From assembly GCA_038503065.1 (NCBI GenBank), contig JBCAMK010000007.1, positions 1,240,001 through 1,304,000 of the forward strand: a stretch of DNA of 64,000 bases. Direction: 5' to 3'. Of the stretch, positions 10,901 through 24,581 are shown piece after piece. This stretch comes from Paragyromitra xinjiangensis (Eukaryota; Ascomycota; Pezizomycetes; Pezizales; Discinaceae). How positions within the stretch are numbered: the first letter of the stretch is position 1; each line of letters starts with the position of its first letter. The notes under the pieces were generated by a model. It was not told where the DNA came from and made no database searches. It saw only the letters and a program-made list of their open reading frames with translations. The position numbers were made by a program, and so were the translations under genes.

Positions 10901-13900
10901 GATAAGCGCCGTCAGAGCTTGGATGTTGTGGAAGCGGGGATGACGATTGGAGTCTTATGCGAGAAACAATGTTATGCGGGGAAGGAAGGGGCTACCATAG
11001 ACTTGGCCGGTAAACAATCTCATCTAGACAGCAGCTTCACCAAAGTAGACAGACGTAGACGAGATGACAGCGAAAAAGAAAACCTTAGGAACCGCGAAAT
11101 CGGTAAATTTACGTTTGGAAACTGGTTAAGGCAGGGGAGAAGCCACACGAGGAGTCCCCCCTACAACAGAAAAAGTGCTTAGTGCTCGGATGATATCGCG
11201 GGGTTGCTGGGAGGGTGTGCGATAACTACTACATGTACAATACATGTATGTATAACACAGATGCCGCTGTAGCAAATTGTAATCATAGGAGCGAGGATAT
11301 GATTGTCCTCGCAGGACGAGAAAATGTACTCCTGACAGCCTGCGTCCGACCAGGCTTTACTTCTTGCCGCAAACACAAACCCGGGTTGAGCTGGCCGGGG
11401 AGGATCTACCCTTTGCCCCCTCCACACCCCCCTCCCCTCCACCTGTCAATCAGTGACAGTTCTCTCCGCGTTCTGGGCTCTGCTCGAATCTCATCCGACA
11501 AGTGGGCAATCCTAAGAATTCTTCCGGAATTTTGGCGTAGTTTGTACATTACCATCCATCACATTTCCAGCTGCGGATCGAACGGCGCCTCCGTCGGATA
11601 ATCTAATGCGAAAGCCGTTGCTGCCAGAATATATAAGGACCGTCTAGACTTCGGGCCAGAAATATAGGATGAACTACTGAGCATGTTATTTCGATCCTCC
11701 GGCGCGGCACACGCCCTGTAACATTTCATCTACCGCTTTTGGTTGTACATACTCGGCGTAAGTCGCCAGCTCCACTTATTATCTTGACTCAAAACTGACT
11801 TATTTTCGTGCTCATGCTTATGCAGGCGTTCCCCTCCCCCCCTTTAACGTCTATTGAGGCTCTTTTGTTGAAGCTTTTGGCTGACGCCTCCACCAATACT
11901 GTCATGGGAAGTTCCTGCCACGGAGAGCGGAATCCCCCCCAGTCGTGCAAATATTGACTGTCGCACACACGGCAATTAAAAACTAGAACATGCCTTGTCG
12001 TCTGTCCTTGTTGTCGTCTGATTTCTTCTGTGATCCGTTAAATTTGAATGGTACCCAGAAAACCCAAGTGCCGCTTTCTCTCCAAAAAAAAACTCCATGC
12101 TGGTGGAAGTGGAGTAATCCTCTAGGACATGAAAATAATAAATATTTTGCCAAGCATGAAGAAAAAAACCACTCCGCGCGGATGACTTGTGGAAAATAGT
12201 CACGATCGATCGAGAACGCGTTGCGAAAAAGGACGAATTGGTGCACTGACTGTGCGGCCGCTACTTTCCTGGAGTAGCCGACAACTACCTCCCTATGTGG
12301 AATTCCATAAAACCCCACGATACCTAGTCACACGCCCAAAAAAAAAAGCCAGCAGAAAAGCATCGTGGAAACTATTACGCATGTACATTCCTCTCACCGT
12401 CCGCCATTGATTGCTCATATAAGCTTGTCCAACTTATTAATGCATCGAGACATATTCCGACCAATCGGTACCAGTCCGTATGCGTATAGTAACAGCGTAC
12501 AGCAGTTTCTTGGGCGGGAATTTCGGCCTCCCCTCGATCCATCTGGCGTTCACGAGTCCACGAGCCCTCAAAGAAATAAAAAAAAAAAGAGATCGTGATA
12601 GGTGTGGGGGGTGTTGGTTACCTGGAACCGACACGGTGTTGACATGGAATGTTCTGAAAATTGAACACTGATACAAATAATATTGCTTTGTTCGAGAAAT
12701 AACCCCGGAACTCCCCTGCTCTTGGTGTTTCGAAGCCATAAGATCACCCCAGGAGAAACAACGCTTACGAATTCGTCGGAGGTTGCAATGAAAGACAACC
12801 TTGATCCTAAGTTTTGGGGGGGGCATTGGCTTCAATCAGGGAACGCTGTGTACAACCGGGCTTTGGAGCCCGGAAATGGTCTGAAGCTCGATCCGTGAAC
12901 ATCTGTCTTGCGAAGACACTGAGGAGACGCAATTGGTCGTCGCGAGAGGCCGAAAAGATACCCTAATGACGCAACATAATGTGGTTCAAATCAACTGAGC
13001 AGGTTATTCTCGTGAGGGGCCTTCGGAAAACCTTGATGGATTGACGGTCTTAGGATTGGTAGTAAGGCCTATAACGTCGTCGCCGGGGATAGATGATATA
13101 TAGAGTAGGTACAAGTAGATGAAATCTGGGCAGACAACCTGCAGCTCCGCTTTTGTTTTTTCTCGTGTCCCACAACCGTTACTGGGCTTCGCCCCGTTTA
13201 AACTGCTGATGCCCATTCAGCGTGGGTGATTTTAATATTTGACGTTCTCTCGAGTAAAACTAAAGGGAACGGGCGACGGGCTCTGCAAGTGACGTAGAAT
13301 ACACATATTTTATGTAACTTATCACCGCCCTATCCGATAATAATTTCAGGCATGGAAACTGATTTGTTTTTATGCAGGATCCGAACTGCAGGGCTGAAAA
13401 AGTGGTTTCCCTGAAACGAGAGTTTCAGTGAGACACTGTTGGGATCAGATCTCTTACCGCCCCGACCCCGCCCTGCCCGCGCCCTACTTACTTCATCCCC
13501 GCTCCATGAGCTGGGATAACCCATTTCTTAGAATGCACCTCGACGATCCAACTGCAGCGCTCAACCTGAGAACCAAGGTTGCTGTAAGAATGTCCGTATT
13601 TGATCAAAACCCAATTGGAGACAAAACCCCCTGAATAGCACTTAAGCATATTCAAGAATATATACTGATAGCATTGACCATAAAGCTAAGGTCTCGTGGT
13701 CAGATCGGTCGCTTCGCCCATGGCCACGATTATTGGGCACATAGTTTAGACGCCGACCATAAGCGCCACTCATGCCCAATCACTCGTGCGCAGCGCTGCC
13801 AATGCACTATCAACATCCTTGACCCTGGTTCAGAGACTACATGTACATATGTACTGTAAAACTTTTTTCCCTCGCCTGTCCCACTCTGGGACTGAGACAA

Positions 13901-14155
13901 ATAAGACGCGAAGAAATCTAATCATGAGTTCAGATGCCACAATAACAATTGGAAGATCTAAACCTGCCAACATGTAGGTACATATGTACGTTTAGATGTG
14001 GTTGAGAGGATGCGGATATTTCTATAAGACCAGGTGGACCGTGTCCTGTGTTTTGGGATCTTGATGTCAGTGAGGCTGAGTGGCGAATTCTTAAGTTAGG
14101 ATGAATCAATCTACAGGACGGGTCGAGATCTCGACTAATCATAATTATCGCCCAC

Positions 14156-14171
14156 TCATGAACTATCACTC
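14156..14171 (-). repeat. Dispersed GAGTGAT-N6-TGA word
   Basis: Exact copy, middle AGTTCA, within the 10-kb gene desert. Confidence 0.6.
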
Positions 14172-15317
14172 AGGGATCTACGTCGCCCTGAATCCCGCAC
14201 TCCTGATAGTCTTCACTCAACCCTAGTTTTTTTGCTAAGGCCCCTGAAGAATTTGTGAACATGGTATCGTAGCAACCCGAGTTTCTGCGATATTATTATC
14301 TGAAAGTGGCGCATCAAAAGACATAAGCGGCTCGGAAATATGTCGACCAAGCAAGCGGACACAACGCCGTCCCCTTCAAAATAGATCTCAGACATTAAAG
14401 ACCCTACAACTCTCACTGAAAACCCTTGCTACGCAACCAAAGTAATATGCAGGCTCAAGATCCTTGGTCCCTGATTGAGAATATGAAGTGCAGAAAAAAC
14501 CGTGTCTTGGCGTATTTTTGAGTCGTGCAAAAGTCTTGAAACCTTTTCCGGTACCGGTGCTACTAGGTACGAGGCTGTCGATGAGATTTTTTTCGATTTA
14601 AACGACTGCTGATCGTGAGCGGAATTCGGACAACACATCGGGGATTATAAAATACCCACGTCCTACCAATTGAAACTGGGATCCACAGACGAAAACAAAT
14701 AGGAGGTGCGAATGGGGCATTTTACTGCTACATTTTCTGACTGGATGTAATGTACCGTGCCCAGGGAATTATTTCTTCCAGATACGTATTCCGCTGCCAC
14801 CCGGGCCGCGATATACAGGCGCTCTTGGCTTGTGAGCAATCGGGCAACATCCGCTCACCCCGCTATTGCCTGGCTGCTAGAAAAGTTGCTTTATCAGGTA
14901 TTGGAGCTGGTTGATTTCTCCAGGAGTGGTCTGAGAAAGTTTGGTCCGTGGTATATGCTAGCGTCGCACACAAGGAAAAGCGGGGTAAATTTCCCTTGAT
15001 CAGTTACCTAAGGTTACAAGAAGACACCGTAGAATCACAAGACTGAAAACTGAATATGTTCTTATGTTTATGGAGGTTTCTGTGGCAAAGAACCACGGTT
15101 TCCTAGCCGAATGTTTCACAAAACCGCAAGCATAAGCCATCACTCGTTCTGCTTCCGGTCAGTTGCAGCCGTGCCCTGTGCTCAATCGCAGCCACACCCG
15201 TCTGCCGTTAATTTCTCCTTTTTAAAATTTTTTTTGGGCGCTATGGGCGGCAGCCCGCTCAAAATGGAAGAAAAACGCCTCTGAGCGCGTGATATTTGTC
15301 CAGCGGTCAAAGGTGTC

Positions 15318-15333
15318 GAGTGATCTTCTATGA
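15318..15333 (+). repeat. Dispersed GAGTGAT-N6-TGA word
   Basis: Exact copy, middle CTTCTA, within the 10-kb gene desert. Confidence 0.6.
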
Positions 15334-18300
15334 GGCCGTTTAACGCCTCGATTGCTTTCTGTAGTAGGTTTTGAATCGATGAGACTAATTCCTACCATAG
15401 CTTATTTAAAATCTCTGCCCAAGTAATAGTCTGTAGGTAGGTAGGCTTAGTCCCTATTCACTACACTAAATGAGTTCTATCCTGAGACATTTGGCGTAGA
15501 TGTGTATTGGAGCGAAAAGCTGGATGGACGTGACACTTGTCCCCCACCCCCTTAGCTGGATATTAGACTCACGGGTAGTACGTATAGTTGGCAGCCTAAA
15601 CATAAAGTCAAGGAATAAAGTTTTCTATACTGTTTCTAATAAATGCATCCATAATAAGATGACGATCGCCCCGCCACTTATCCCGAACTTTTCACGTGGC
15701 CTTTATACAAGAACCTCAGGCTTACAAGATCTTAAGACAAAAGTGAGATGATAAAATTTCTGTTTATTGAAGAGAGAAAAGAGTAGACTACTGCACATAG
15801 TTGATAAAAGACCGAATGCGCAGTTTCCTGGGACTGAGTGAGCATTATTTTCTCGAATGGCTGATGAGTAAGTCCCGCAAAAATTTATCATCTAATTGGT
15901 GATCGGATACTTTCGGACATTTGGTGAAGGGCTGTACATGTGACACCTCACGTTTGTGAATTCTCTGGGTAGTGGGTGGATCGATCGATCGATGCTTCGA
16001 AAGAATAATTGCGCACTTCGAAATTTGTTGGTTTGCGCAGCCAGCGAGCCTAGTGAAAACCGCGCGGTGAGGATTGGTTGGATTACAAATGACGTTTTAA
16101 GGCTTGAAAAAAGCAATTTTCTATAGAGGATTTTTTAATTGAAGTTCCAGGGCAGGGTTGGTGTCTGAAGGTTATAAGTTGGCCATAGGAGATAATTTCT
16201 ACATGCCATTAATATAGAATTACATATAGTGATGGGTTGGGTGGCCCATCACGTTCAAGCTTGCGCAGATGGCTCATCGAAAGGGATTTCCCGTGGCGAG
16301 ACAGGAGTTGGAGGGATAATCCTGCCTCTGGATGTTTCATTTCTATGTTTCTTATGAGCTGTGATAGAATGGGTGTCCTGTTTCTCCATCTTTAAACATA
16401 CAACGGTTATCATGGCTGGCAAAAAGAGGATACATAGATGGTTTGGCTTGTTTCCGGAGCTTCTCATAGAATACAGTACCTCAGCTTCGTACCTAAAAAT
16501 ATAGAAAGGTATCCGCAAACGTTGGATCTATATATAGCTCATCAGCTCCTCAGGCCTCCATCTAGGCGGAACTAAGGTCTTCCGGTCTGACAACACTATA
16601 CTTTTGGCGAACATTATGTGTCAGCACAAGTGAGGGAACATGTTTTCCCAAAATATGTGAGATACCTTCGCCGGTTTAGGGGTATCGTTGAGAGGTCCGG
16701 CATACTCACATGTCAAGTCATTATACTTGATGTAGCATCGGAATCGAGAATCCTGGCGAAAAGTTTGCTTGATTTTCAGTGTCCGAGTCACCGATCTTGA
16801 GATCCTAGTTCGTAAAGCTTATCGTCGGTAGAAATTTCGAGTTTGAACGGAGCTCTTTCATGTTCATCCCTTCACATGTTTATCTGTTCTTCAGGGTTTA
16901 GAACGGGCCCACTTTGCAAAATTTCCAAAAAGACGAACAGTTTTTCGTTTACCACCTACGAGAGCTCAAGGGAGGGTGATGAAGTGGTTGTAGGTGCTTC
17001 CGTCGAGCGGCTGTTTAATTTGAATAACCAAAAAATGGTGGGATGGTGACTGACGTCAATCTTATTTCGCCTAGCGCATGATCCATGTATTTCCTAGGGC
17101 GACGGTTAGTCGGAGGTCATAAAGGGTGTCTGACTGTTTCCGGGGTGTGAGGAGGTCTAGTTCAGCAGGGGTGATCAAAAATACGGTGTCGGATGTAAGG
17201 GAGCTCTTAACGTTGAAATACGAGATCATTAACGGTCACTCGGATGTTACTAGATCGTCTTGGTTTTTATTTATTTTTTATTTTTTATGTCTCGCTAGGT
17301 CAGATCATCTTAGTCTACTGCGTCTCTGTGGTCTTTCTATACTTATTTTAGAGAGCTGAGCTCGTAAGGCTTCGGATTTACTGGTCGAGGAGTTATCGTC
17401 TATCAATGATGTCTCGGAGGTTGGATTGGTACTGTCACGTGTGCCATCACACCTTGGGGCGATCAGAAACACGTGTGTGCAGGATCTACAATATCATTAT
17501 GTATTAGGCTTAGTATTTCAATACCAAGATACATATGCTCTTTTGATGCTCATTTTAAGAGACTACTGTGATATAAGAAGTCGCGTCTTAGTAATAACCG
17601 TTTTTATGTATTCTGGGCTCTACAGATTGTTTGCTTCTAACAGATAGCTAGAATTACGAAGGTATCTGATTTGGTGCTTGGTTTTTTGGATTTAGTTTCT
17701 CTGGTGTAATTTCATCAACTATGGCCAATTTCGAGGAACCTAATCCATTGATATTTCCTACCGTGTATTTGGATGTGTATAACTATTTATGTAACTGTTT
17801 GCAATTAGAAGCCCGAGATGTGGTGTGCTAGGTGTCAAAACTTATTTGCTACTAGCGGTAATATAAATGGGAACAAGCTGAATTCTAGTGCGAATTCGAA
17901 TCGCTCGTAGTGGATCCACAAAGTGACTCTGGTAGTCTAATAGTAATTAATGCGTCCCTCATAATGGGTTTAAAATAAAAAACGCTAAGTTCTGGCGCCT
18001 GGAGGCTACCGTATTTGCTGGTTTATAAGAAATCCGGATTTTAGGTTTTTGCCTCAGCCAGCTTTCCTCGAGGGTCCGGAAGCATGTTCAAATGGATATC
18101 GGGGCCGAAACCAGAGATTCACAGACCCTTCATCTAGCTCGAAGGGTTTATTTTGTGGTAAGCGTTTTTCTTCGGCTTCATTGGAAGTCTCTTTGGGCAA
18201 GAATTAGCGGGAAAGCCTATGCTTTTATATTCATCGAGCACAGACTTTGTTTCAAACTCTATTTTGACCTTAAAGAGGGAGTTTCTCACAACCCACTAAA

Positions 18301-20890
18301 CACGGCACACGACACTCTCGACCCCGGTATCGGGTTCTCGGATTTCTTTGTATAGCCCTCGATCGAGAGTTAAGCCCAGGAGTTCAAAGCTGGGGGTTAG
18401 GATGCTAGACCACAGGTAATTTGATGTTCTAGTGTTGGGGGAGGCTATCCGAGTTAGTGGCTGGTTGATTTATTGGGTGCTGGATTTATTTTTGAAATTT
18501 ACGCATTTGAATGCAGTCGGCAGTGGGGTGAACTACTTTTGGAGGCCTGTTCTTTCGTGATTGATTATAAGTAGCTAGATATCTCAATGTTATAACTAGT
18601 ACCAGCTACTAGTTATGCTTCGATAGGAAGGTTCAGGATTAAATAAGTAGATCCAAGAAGATCACACGACGTCGACAGGCCAAGTTGCTACAGCAAACTC
18701 ACGCAAGCTCCTAATCCGCCTAGAATTTAGTTGAGATGGGAATATATAATAGGCAGCTTTTTGGGCGCGGAAAACGCAGATTAGGAGAAGTTTCCTTTCC
18801 CTTGCCCTCTAGCACTATATTAACTTTGGCAATGGTTTTCTTAGGATTTTATAATAGGGATCTGAGGACTGGACATGGACAATCTGGACTGGTTCCTCCC
18901 CTTGGCTAAGTGTCTTCAGTGCTTGGCTTCTAGAGATGAGATAATACTGTATCAATTCACTAGTGAGTCCTATTGTAAACTCGTATTCATACATACCAAA
19001 TCATTGGCCATCAAGCTTAATCTATCGCCTCATGTATAAATTTCGGAGTTTATCAGTGGCGATTAGTGGCTAGAGAAAAACATCTAGTAGGCTGTTATTC
19101 CATTGAGGGTATCTTATCGAGTAGCGAACCCATGTGGGAGATGTTTCGTGACCGATTATGATAGACTAACGGGCTGCTAGGACCCTTGAAGAATTAATAA
19201 TTTTTGTTCCTTTCATGGCATAGATGTCATTTCTCTCTTTTTACGATTCTCCTGATATAAATGTACACGTGGTAGATATAGGGCAGAAAAAGGACTGGGT
19301 AAGTGGTGAAGAGCGAAGCCACTTAACAACGGTGGTAGTAGATTGCGATGGGAGAGATGGGGCTAGGAGAAAAGAAGAGTAGGGAAATGGCCCATGAGAT
19401 CGGTAAATACCGGTGTTGTGTTTCCGACTAGTGCGTATCTTCGAGTGAAGCTCTCGTACAAGACTGTGGAGTGCCCATGCCATATACCTACTGCTACCTG
19501 TAGCTGGGACTGAATACATCCCACCAGACGCATTTCATAACCGTTGCGATATGTGCTGCCACGCATTGAAAGTGGTTCACCTATCTATCGTTTCCTGTAG
19601 TGATAAGTACGGTTTGTGAGGTCGGAGCGGTGTTCTTTGACACCTCTTTGCTTCGATTCTCCTTTCTCTATATTATTCCAATCATTCCCGTGAATGGCGT
19701 TTCGGAATGAATTATCTCACACGATGTTTCTATCTGAATATAACCTATTATATGATATATCGACGCTGGACGAACCAGAAAACCCAGAAAACCCACATCC
19801 TATCGAACGTCTACCTCTAGTACCGAGTGACTGAACGCAACGTCGATATTACTCACCCCATAGACGTGTCTGGGTGCGCAACGTACATCTCCACGCAATA
19901 CAAGCCTCACCTGCGTGAAACAGATATTGCCCTTTAAGCGTTTTCCCACCTTAAGATTGCACCCTCCTGGGAATCCGTGAACTTAGTAGACCCACATTAT
20001 ACCTCCTGCAGACCGTTCCTCAGGACTATGAGTGCATAATCTCTCGCTACCAAATACCTGACCCATGTCACAGAGCTTTCAGCTGGAAACTTATCAAATA
20101 CGCTTCCAGCAAACCTTAGGTCTCATGATCAGTGAGGCCCAAGCACTTCAACGGGATGGTTTTTAGCGAATTATTCACGATATCCAGAAGAAACCCCCAC
20201 GTTGGGCCACTGTAGGCCCAAATATACAAAATCTCTCCACAAAGCAGCCTATTCCAATACCATTCGCGCTACTACCACTAAACACGAATAGAAAAAAAAA
20301 ATCCCTCTCGAAAGAGTCGCTAACAAGCTAGCTAGCTAGCAACACAACTAAATTTAGTGATCTGATTCCGCGACCCAAGAGAATTGAATATGATGGAGTT
20401 CAGGTGTTGGCTTCTTGGCTCAGTGTGGTGGGGTTGGGATGAGACAAATGACAGTTAGACGTTGGACGTTGGACGTGGCGATCATTGACCATAGGGAGAG
20501 CATCACCACGTGTTTACCACCACTCCCAACCACCGGGCTTGCCGGTGGTAAGCTTACGAGTTTAGTTCTCTGCACGTTGGGTTCGTAACCGAGGGTTGCG
20601 ACCAATCGATAGAGTGCATCCAAGATTAGTATGATCTTTTTTTTTCTTCTTGCAATCTGCTTATCGTCTCGTCCAATGGATCATATGTTCATCACGATTC
20701 AAATTACGCACCAATCACATCCTACGGACTACATCGTGGAAGAAAGAAAAGACTATCTTGGAATTCGACGGAATTAATATACAGTAACACACCGATTACG
20801 GGTTTTCCAACCCTTCCCTTAGGCCCCCATGCTTAAACCATTCCTACAAAACATAAACCAAAACACCGCCCTTACCCATGGCTAGATGAC

Positions 20891-21442
20891 TTATTTCTTG
20901 CTGCCGAACCAGCCACCGACGCTGCTCTTCGCCTTTGAGGCTTCTTCCTCTAGTTTGATATCGGCACGGTCGATTTTATCCATGATGACGTTACCAGCAC
21001 GGTCTTTCGTGTGCTCGAGGGCTTTCTGACCATCGGCGATGCGGTTCTTGCCTTGTTGTTATTAGTTAGTGTGGGGTCGGGGGATGGATGGATGGGGGCT
21101 AACCTTCGCGGACAGTTGAGTCTACCTCGCTTCCAACCCTAGCGAGGGTTTCCTCGGCTGAGGTTTTAGCCTCCTTTCCACGGCCGGGTAGTTCGTCTCG
21201 GATTGTGGCAGATGCACGGGCAGCGTCGTCTATTTAGGGTTTTAGTCATCTTCGAGTGATATATAGTGAATAAGTGTGGATGGATGGAGGGTGAACTCAC
21301 GTTTAATCTCCTTCTTGGCAACTTTTGGATCTCCGCCTGCATTGTAGAAGTAGTATCCGAGGACGGCAGCTGCACCGACACCAAGATATGCTGGTAGACG
21401 GTTCTTGGGGGGACCGGAGCGGGGGATGTTGGTGGTAGACAT
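20891..21442 (-). CDS. Small single-pass membrane coiled-coil protein (calcofluor white hypersensitivity-type)
   Basis: Three exons (21442-21301, 21229-21104, 21051-20891) give 142 residues. After a Pro-rich start comes a hydrophobic segment (about residues 16-34, LPAYLGVGAAAVLGYYFYNAG). GDPKVAKKEIK follows, then a charged, Ala/Glu/Lys-rich helix likely to form a coiled coil, and the protein ends in GGWFGSKK. The arrangement matches small fungal proteins annotated as calcofluor white hypersensitive proteins. The name comes from a mutant phenotype and the biochemical role is unknown. Introns are 71 and 52 nt; the second has a clear CTAAC branch site. Intron 1 (21230-21300) contains a GAGTGAT-N6-TGA copy. 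The gene is divergent from the DysF gene. Confidence 0.85.
21254..21269 (+). repeat. Dispersed GAGTGAT-N6-TGA word inside an intron
   Basis: Exact copy, middle ATATAG. It lies inside intron 1 (21230-21300) of the small coiled-coil gene, antisense to that gene. Confidence 0.6.
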
Positions 21443-22395
21443 TGTTGAGTGTAGTGTTATGAAACGGGTAAGAAGAGGATTGAATTGAATTGAAGGGTGA
21501 GAGTGGGATGTGTAAATGGATGATATGATGAGATTGTCTGGTGGTGGGGAAAGAGGGCTATTTGAAGGGAGGAAGAGGAAGAGGGTGAGAAGTGAGCGTT
21601 TCACTACGTCATAGCTCGTCAATGTCACAAGCTGGAGATTGGGAGGAGAGTTGCCGTAATTGGATAGCGGCGAGTGAGAGAATGTCTGGATTGGAGAATA
21701 ACGGAATTGGCTTGGCTGGGCGGGAAGTTGGCGGGCAGCTAGCTGTGGATTGTTTCCAGGAGGAGAGCTTGTATTTGGGTTTATTCCACCTGCGTAACTC
21801 TACCTGCCGCAAATGGACGTTTGGCCAACCATTTGACTTGGATATCGATGTCCTGAATTCCTGGATGCAACTCTCGCATCTTAATATGGGAAAGTGAATA
21901 CAATTCTAAATCCCCATTCCCAAACCCTTCTATCTCGCAAAGCAAACACATTCACTCATATGACGTGATACCTGTGGCTTGTCCATGTTGTTGACGCTGG
22001 AAAGAAAGAAATAATCTTGTTGGCCTATTCTGTACCTTGCGCCGATCCTCCGTTGTAGTGACGAAACCGAAACACTTCTCGCATCCTCGCGCTATCCAGG
22101 TTCCCACTTCCCACTTCACCCCCACCCACCCCCCCTTGAACACCTCTTGACAACCCTCCTCCCTCTCCTTCCCTCATTGTTCTCTGCAGTTCATATATCT
22201 TGCATCACGAGAAAGAGAGAGAAAGAAAATCATCCATGTAATCTACTCTCCATCCCTGCCCGCCCCTTTTCGTACCCCCTAGTCATATCAGGAACAGCCG
22301 CTCAGAGCCTCCTACCAACCAACCACCACACTTGTTCCTGAGCACCACGCGACAGGGAAGGAAGGGGACTAAAGAAGAGCCTCTCACGACTACCA
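21443..22395. promoter_or_regulatory. Shared upstream region of a divergent gene pair
   Basis: About 950 bp between the start of the small coiled-coil gene (-) and the DysF gene (+). The part near 22080-22390 is C/T-rich on the plus strand, as expected for a fungal leader. No further gene is seen; the short frames overlap on both strands without domain features. Confidence 0.45.
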
Positions 22396-24249
22396 ATGGC
22401 ATCATCTCTTACTTCAACCCTTCGTCTCTCCTCTAACCCCTCTCCTACTGGCTTCATTAACCAACGTATAACACTCCTCGACAACACTATTTCCACACCC
22501 CCGTCAGAGGTTGGCGCCAGCGACGAGAACCTCCCTGTGCAACCCTCTAGCGCTTCTACTGCTTCTGAGCAGAAATACTCGGGGCGACGGGAAACTCTAC
22601 GGAAGGCAATCGCCCAGAGGAAGTATCGGCGATGGGGCACGGATCCGTTTCCGAGTGTTGATAATTCGGAGGAGAATCTGCCGGAGCCGGCGGAAGAGAG
22701 TCCAAATCAGAAGGCGGCGGGAACTGTTGAGAGGGTTGGTGAGGATGAGGAAGTTATGGGTGGAGGGGTAGATGGGGGAGGAGAGAGCAGTGGAAAGATG
22801 AGAGGACGGGAGAGGAGCGATACGGGTGGGAATGCAAAGAGCGGTGGTAAGACAGAAAGACGGACGGGGAGGAAGAAGAAAGGGAAGGACGAGAAAGAGA
22901 TTGCAGAGATCGATATTTTGTATGAGAACCAGCGAGGGTAAGTGCCAACCCCATCTACAGAAATACTCTACAGAAATATTAACCTCCCCAGAATGTTCAT
23001 TTGTGGTATCCCCTTCTTTTCCTCGAAAGGCCTCCTCAACTTCGACCCCCCAGCATGGCAAAATCGCCACCATGCACCCTCCCTCGTCTCTATCCTTAAC
23101 GCCCAAGTTCCTGATCCCTCCTGGGTCTGGTCTTGGAAAACCTGGTACGTTGACATGACCACCGATGTTGATGAAGAGGGTTGGACCTACTCTTTCTCAT
23201 TTAACCCATCCTTCTCTTGGCACGGCACACACATCTGGTTCCACTCCTTCGTGCGGCGCCGCCGCTGGCTCCGAAAACGCGTAAAACTCCACACCCACGA
23301 ATCCGGAAGTGCGTGTGGCAGCCGCGAAGGTAGCCGGGAGAGACCCCACGGGCTAAATCCGGACTACTTCACTATCCATAGCAGAGTACGGAGTGTAGCC
23401 GGGGGTACGACCGCCGGTGGCACAGCAGGCGTGGCGAAAAAACCGCGTCGCAGTGTAATGGAAGGTGCAGGCTGGAGCTGGAAAGATGAAGATGGAGATG
23501 GGAAAGAGGACTCAGAGCAGCTAGAGGAAGAGGGCATCACCGATGTACCACGACTCATGAGCGTACTCCACAATAGCAGACTAGACCGAGAGAAAATCGA
23601 AGCCGTAGAAGGATTTTTGAGGGATGCTGGGGAGGAAGTGTCGTACCTACCAGAACGCATACCGGCGATTATGTCACTCATGATATTCCAAGCGTCGCGG
23701 CGACAGCTACTATCGCTCCTCATCGCCGAGAGCGAAAAGGCAGAGATAGAAGCAAATTCATCCACTCCTCCGACACCGGAACCATCAACGCCTCCAGCAC
23801 CATTACCGCCAACTCCATCAGAACCTACAACCCCACTATCGGAAATATCCGCAACCTCGCAGAATGCGCTGCTTCCGCCATCACCCTCGCCTTTTGCTTC
23901 TGCACCTGCGATCCTCATCACACAGGACTCGGAACCTACGCTGCCGACCGCGGAGTCCCATCTCAAAGCTCGAGAACTTGCTCGGCGTAAATTAGAGACG
24001 CTGAAGAAGGCCATCGCGGTAGCAGAAGAGGAAGTGAGACGGATGGAGTACTGGAGTGATATTGCGGAAATGGCAGTTACGGGGCAGACTACGATGGCCC
24101 CGCAGAATGGAATGGGGGTTGGAGGCGCGGCATTTACAGCTGTTGAAGAAGGACCAGGGATCAAGTGGGTAGAAGGAAAGGTTGATATTAAAGGAAAAGG
24201 GAAAGAGAAGGTGGGGAAAGGGAAGGGGAAAGGGAAAGAGACGGATTGA
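22396..24249 (+). CDS. Dysferlin-domain (DysF / Pex24p-like) protein, Mug65/Spo73 type
   Basis: Two exons (22396-22937 and 22992-24249) around a 54-nt GTAAGT...CCAG intron give 599 residues. The DysF core begins at about residue 168 (EIDILYENQRG, then MFICGIPFFSSKGLLNFDPPAW). It continues through WVWSWKTWYVDM and the GWTYSFSF...WHG repeat up to the basic RRRRWLRKR end near residue 285. The family includes peroxins Pex23/Pex24/Pex30 and the sporulation proteins Spo73 and Mug65, which act at peroxisome-ER contacts or in prospore membrane growth. The N-terminal 165 residues are disordered and basic. Residues from about 400 on carry a Pro/Thr-rich linker, a coiled coil (ARRKLETLKKAIAVAEEEVRR) and a Lys/Gly tail. 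No transmembrane peroxin segment is obvious, which favours the Mug65/Spo73 type. Confidence 0.9.
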
Positions 24250-24565
24250 TGTTATAGGTTGTTGGAACGGAGGGTGTCTTAATAATTTTAGCTGTGGTCT
24301 TTAAGGAATTCTTTTTTGTCTGTCTTGTTTTTGGGGGCGTTTATGTGGGATTGCAGGTTTGCGGACTTTTTTCTCTTGTCGTTCTTTTTCTTTTTGTCGG
24401 TTTTAGCGTTTTTCGTGCGGGAGTAATAGCCCGTGGGTTACTAGGATTTGTAGTATATTGAGTAGCTTGGTTTGAAGCGTATTCTGATGCTCATCAATGC
24501 GATGAGCTGTTTTTTTTCCTTCCTATTGAGGTCGTGGTCACGCTATTTCCTGTGGGAGGTGTGGG

Positions 24566-24581
24566 TCATGAGGGATCACTC
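24566..24581 (-). repeat. Dispersed GAGTGAT-N6-TGA word
   Basis: Exact copy, middle CCCTCA, about 320 bp downstream of the DysF gene. Confidence 0.6.

Larger units (their letters stand above)
10901..20890. other. Gene desert of about 10 kb
   Basis: No frame longer than about 130 residues has a recognisable motif or joins plausibly to a neighbour. I see no transposase, integrase or reverse-transcriptase motif. Features present are small tandem tracts (GATC at about 15979-15994, GCTA at 20327-20340), TACATGTA-type palindromes (11227-11253, 13837-13853, 13971-13990) and two GAGTGAT-N6-TGA copies (14156-14171, 15318-15333). An 87-codon minus-strand frame at 16255-16518 ends in a Pro-rich tail but lacks support. 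A spliced gene like the methyltransferase at 30 kb could still be hidden here. Confidence 0.45.

Noticed and set aside
12437..12835. 132-codon minus-strand frame in the gene desert
   Set aside because: No recognisable motif, heavy overlap with frames of similar length on the other strand, and poly-Phe from an A-run.
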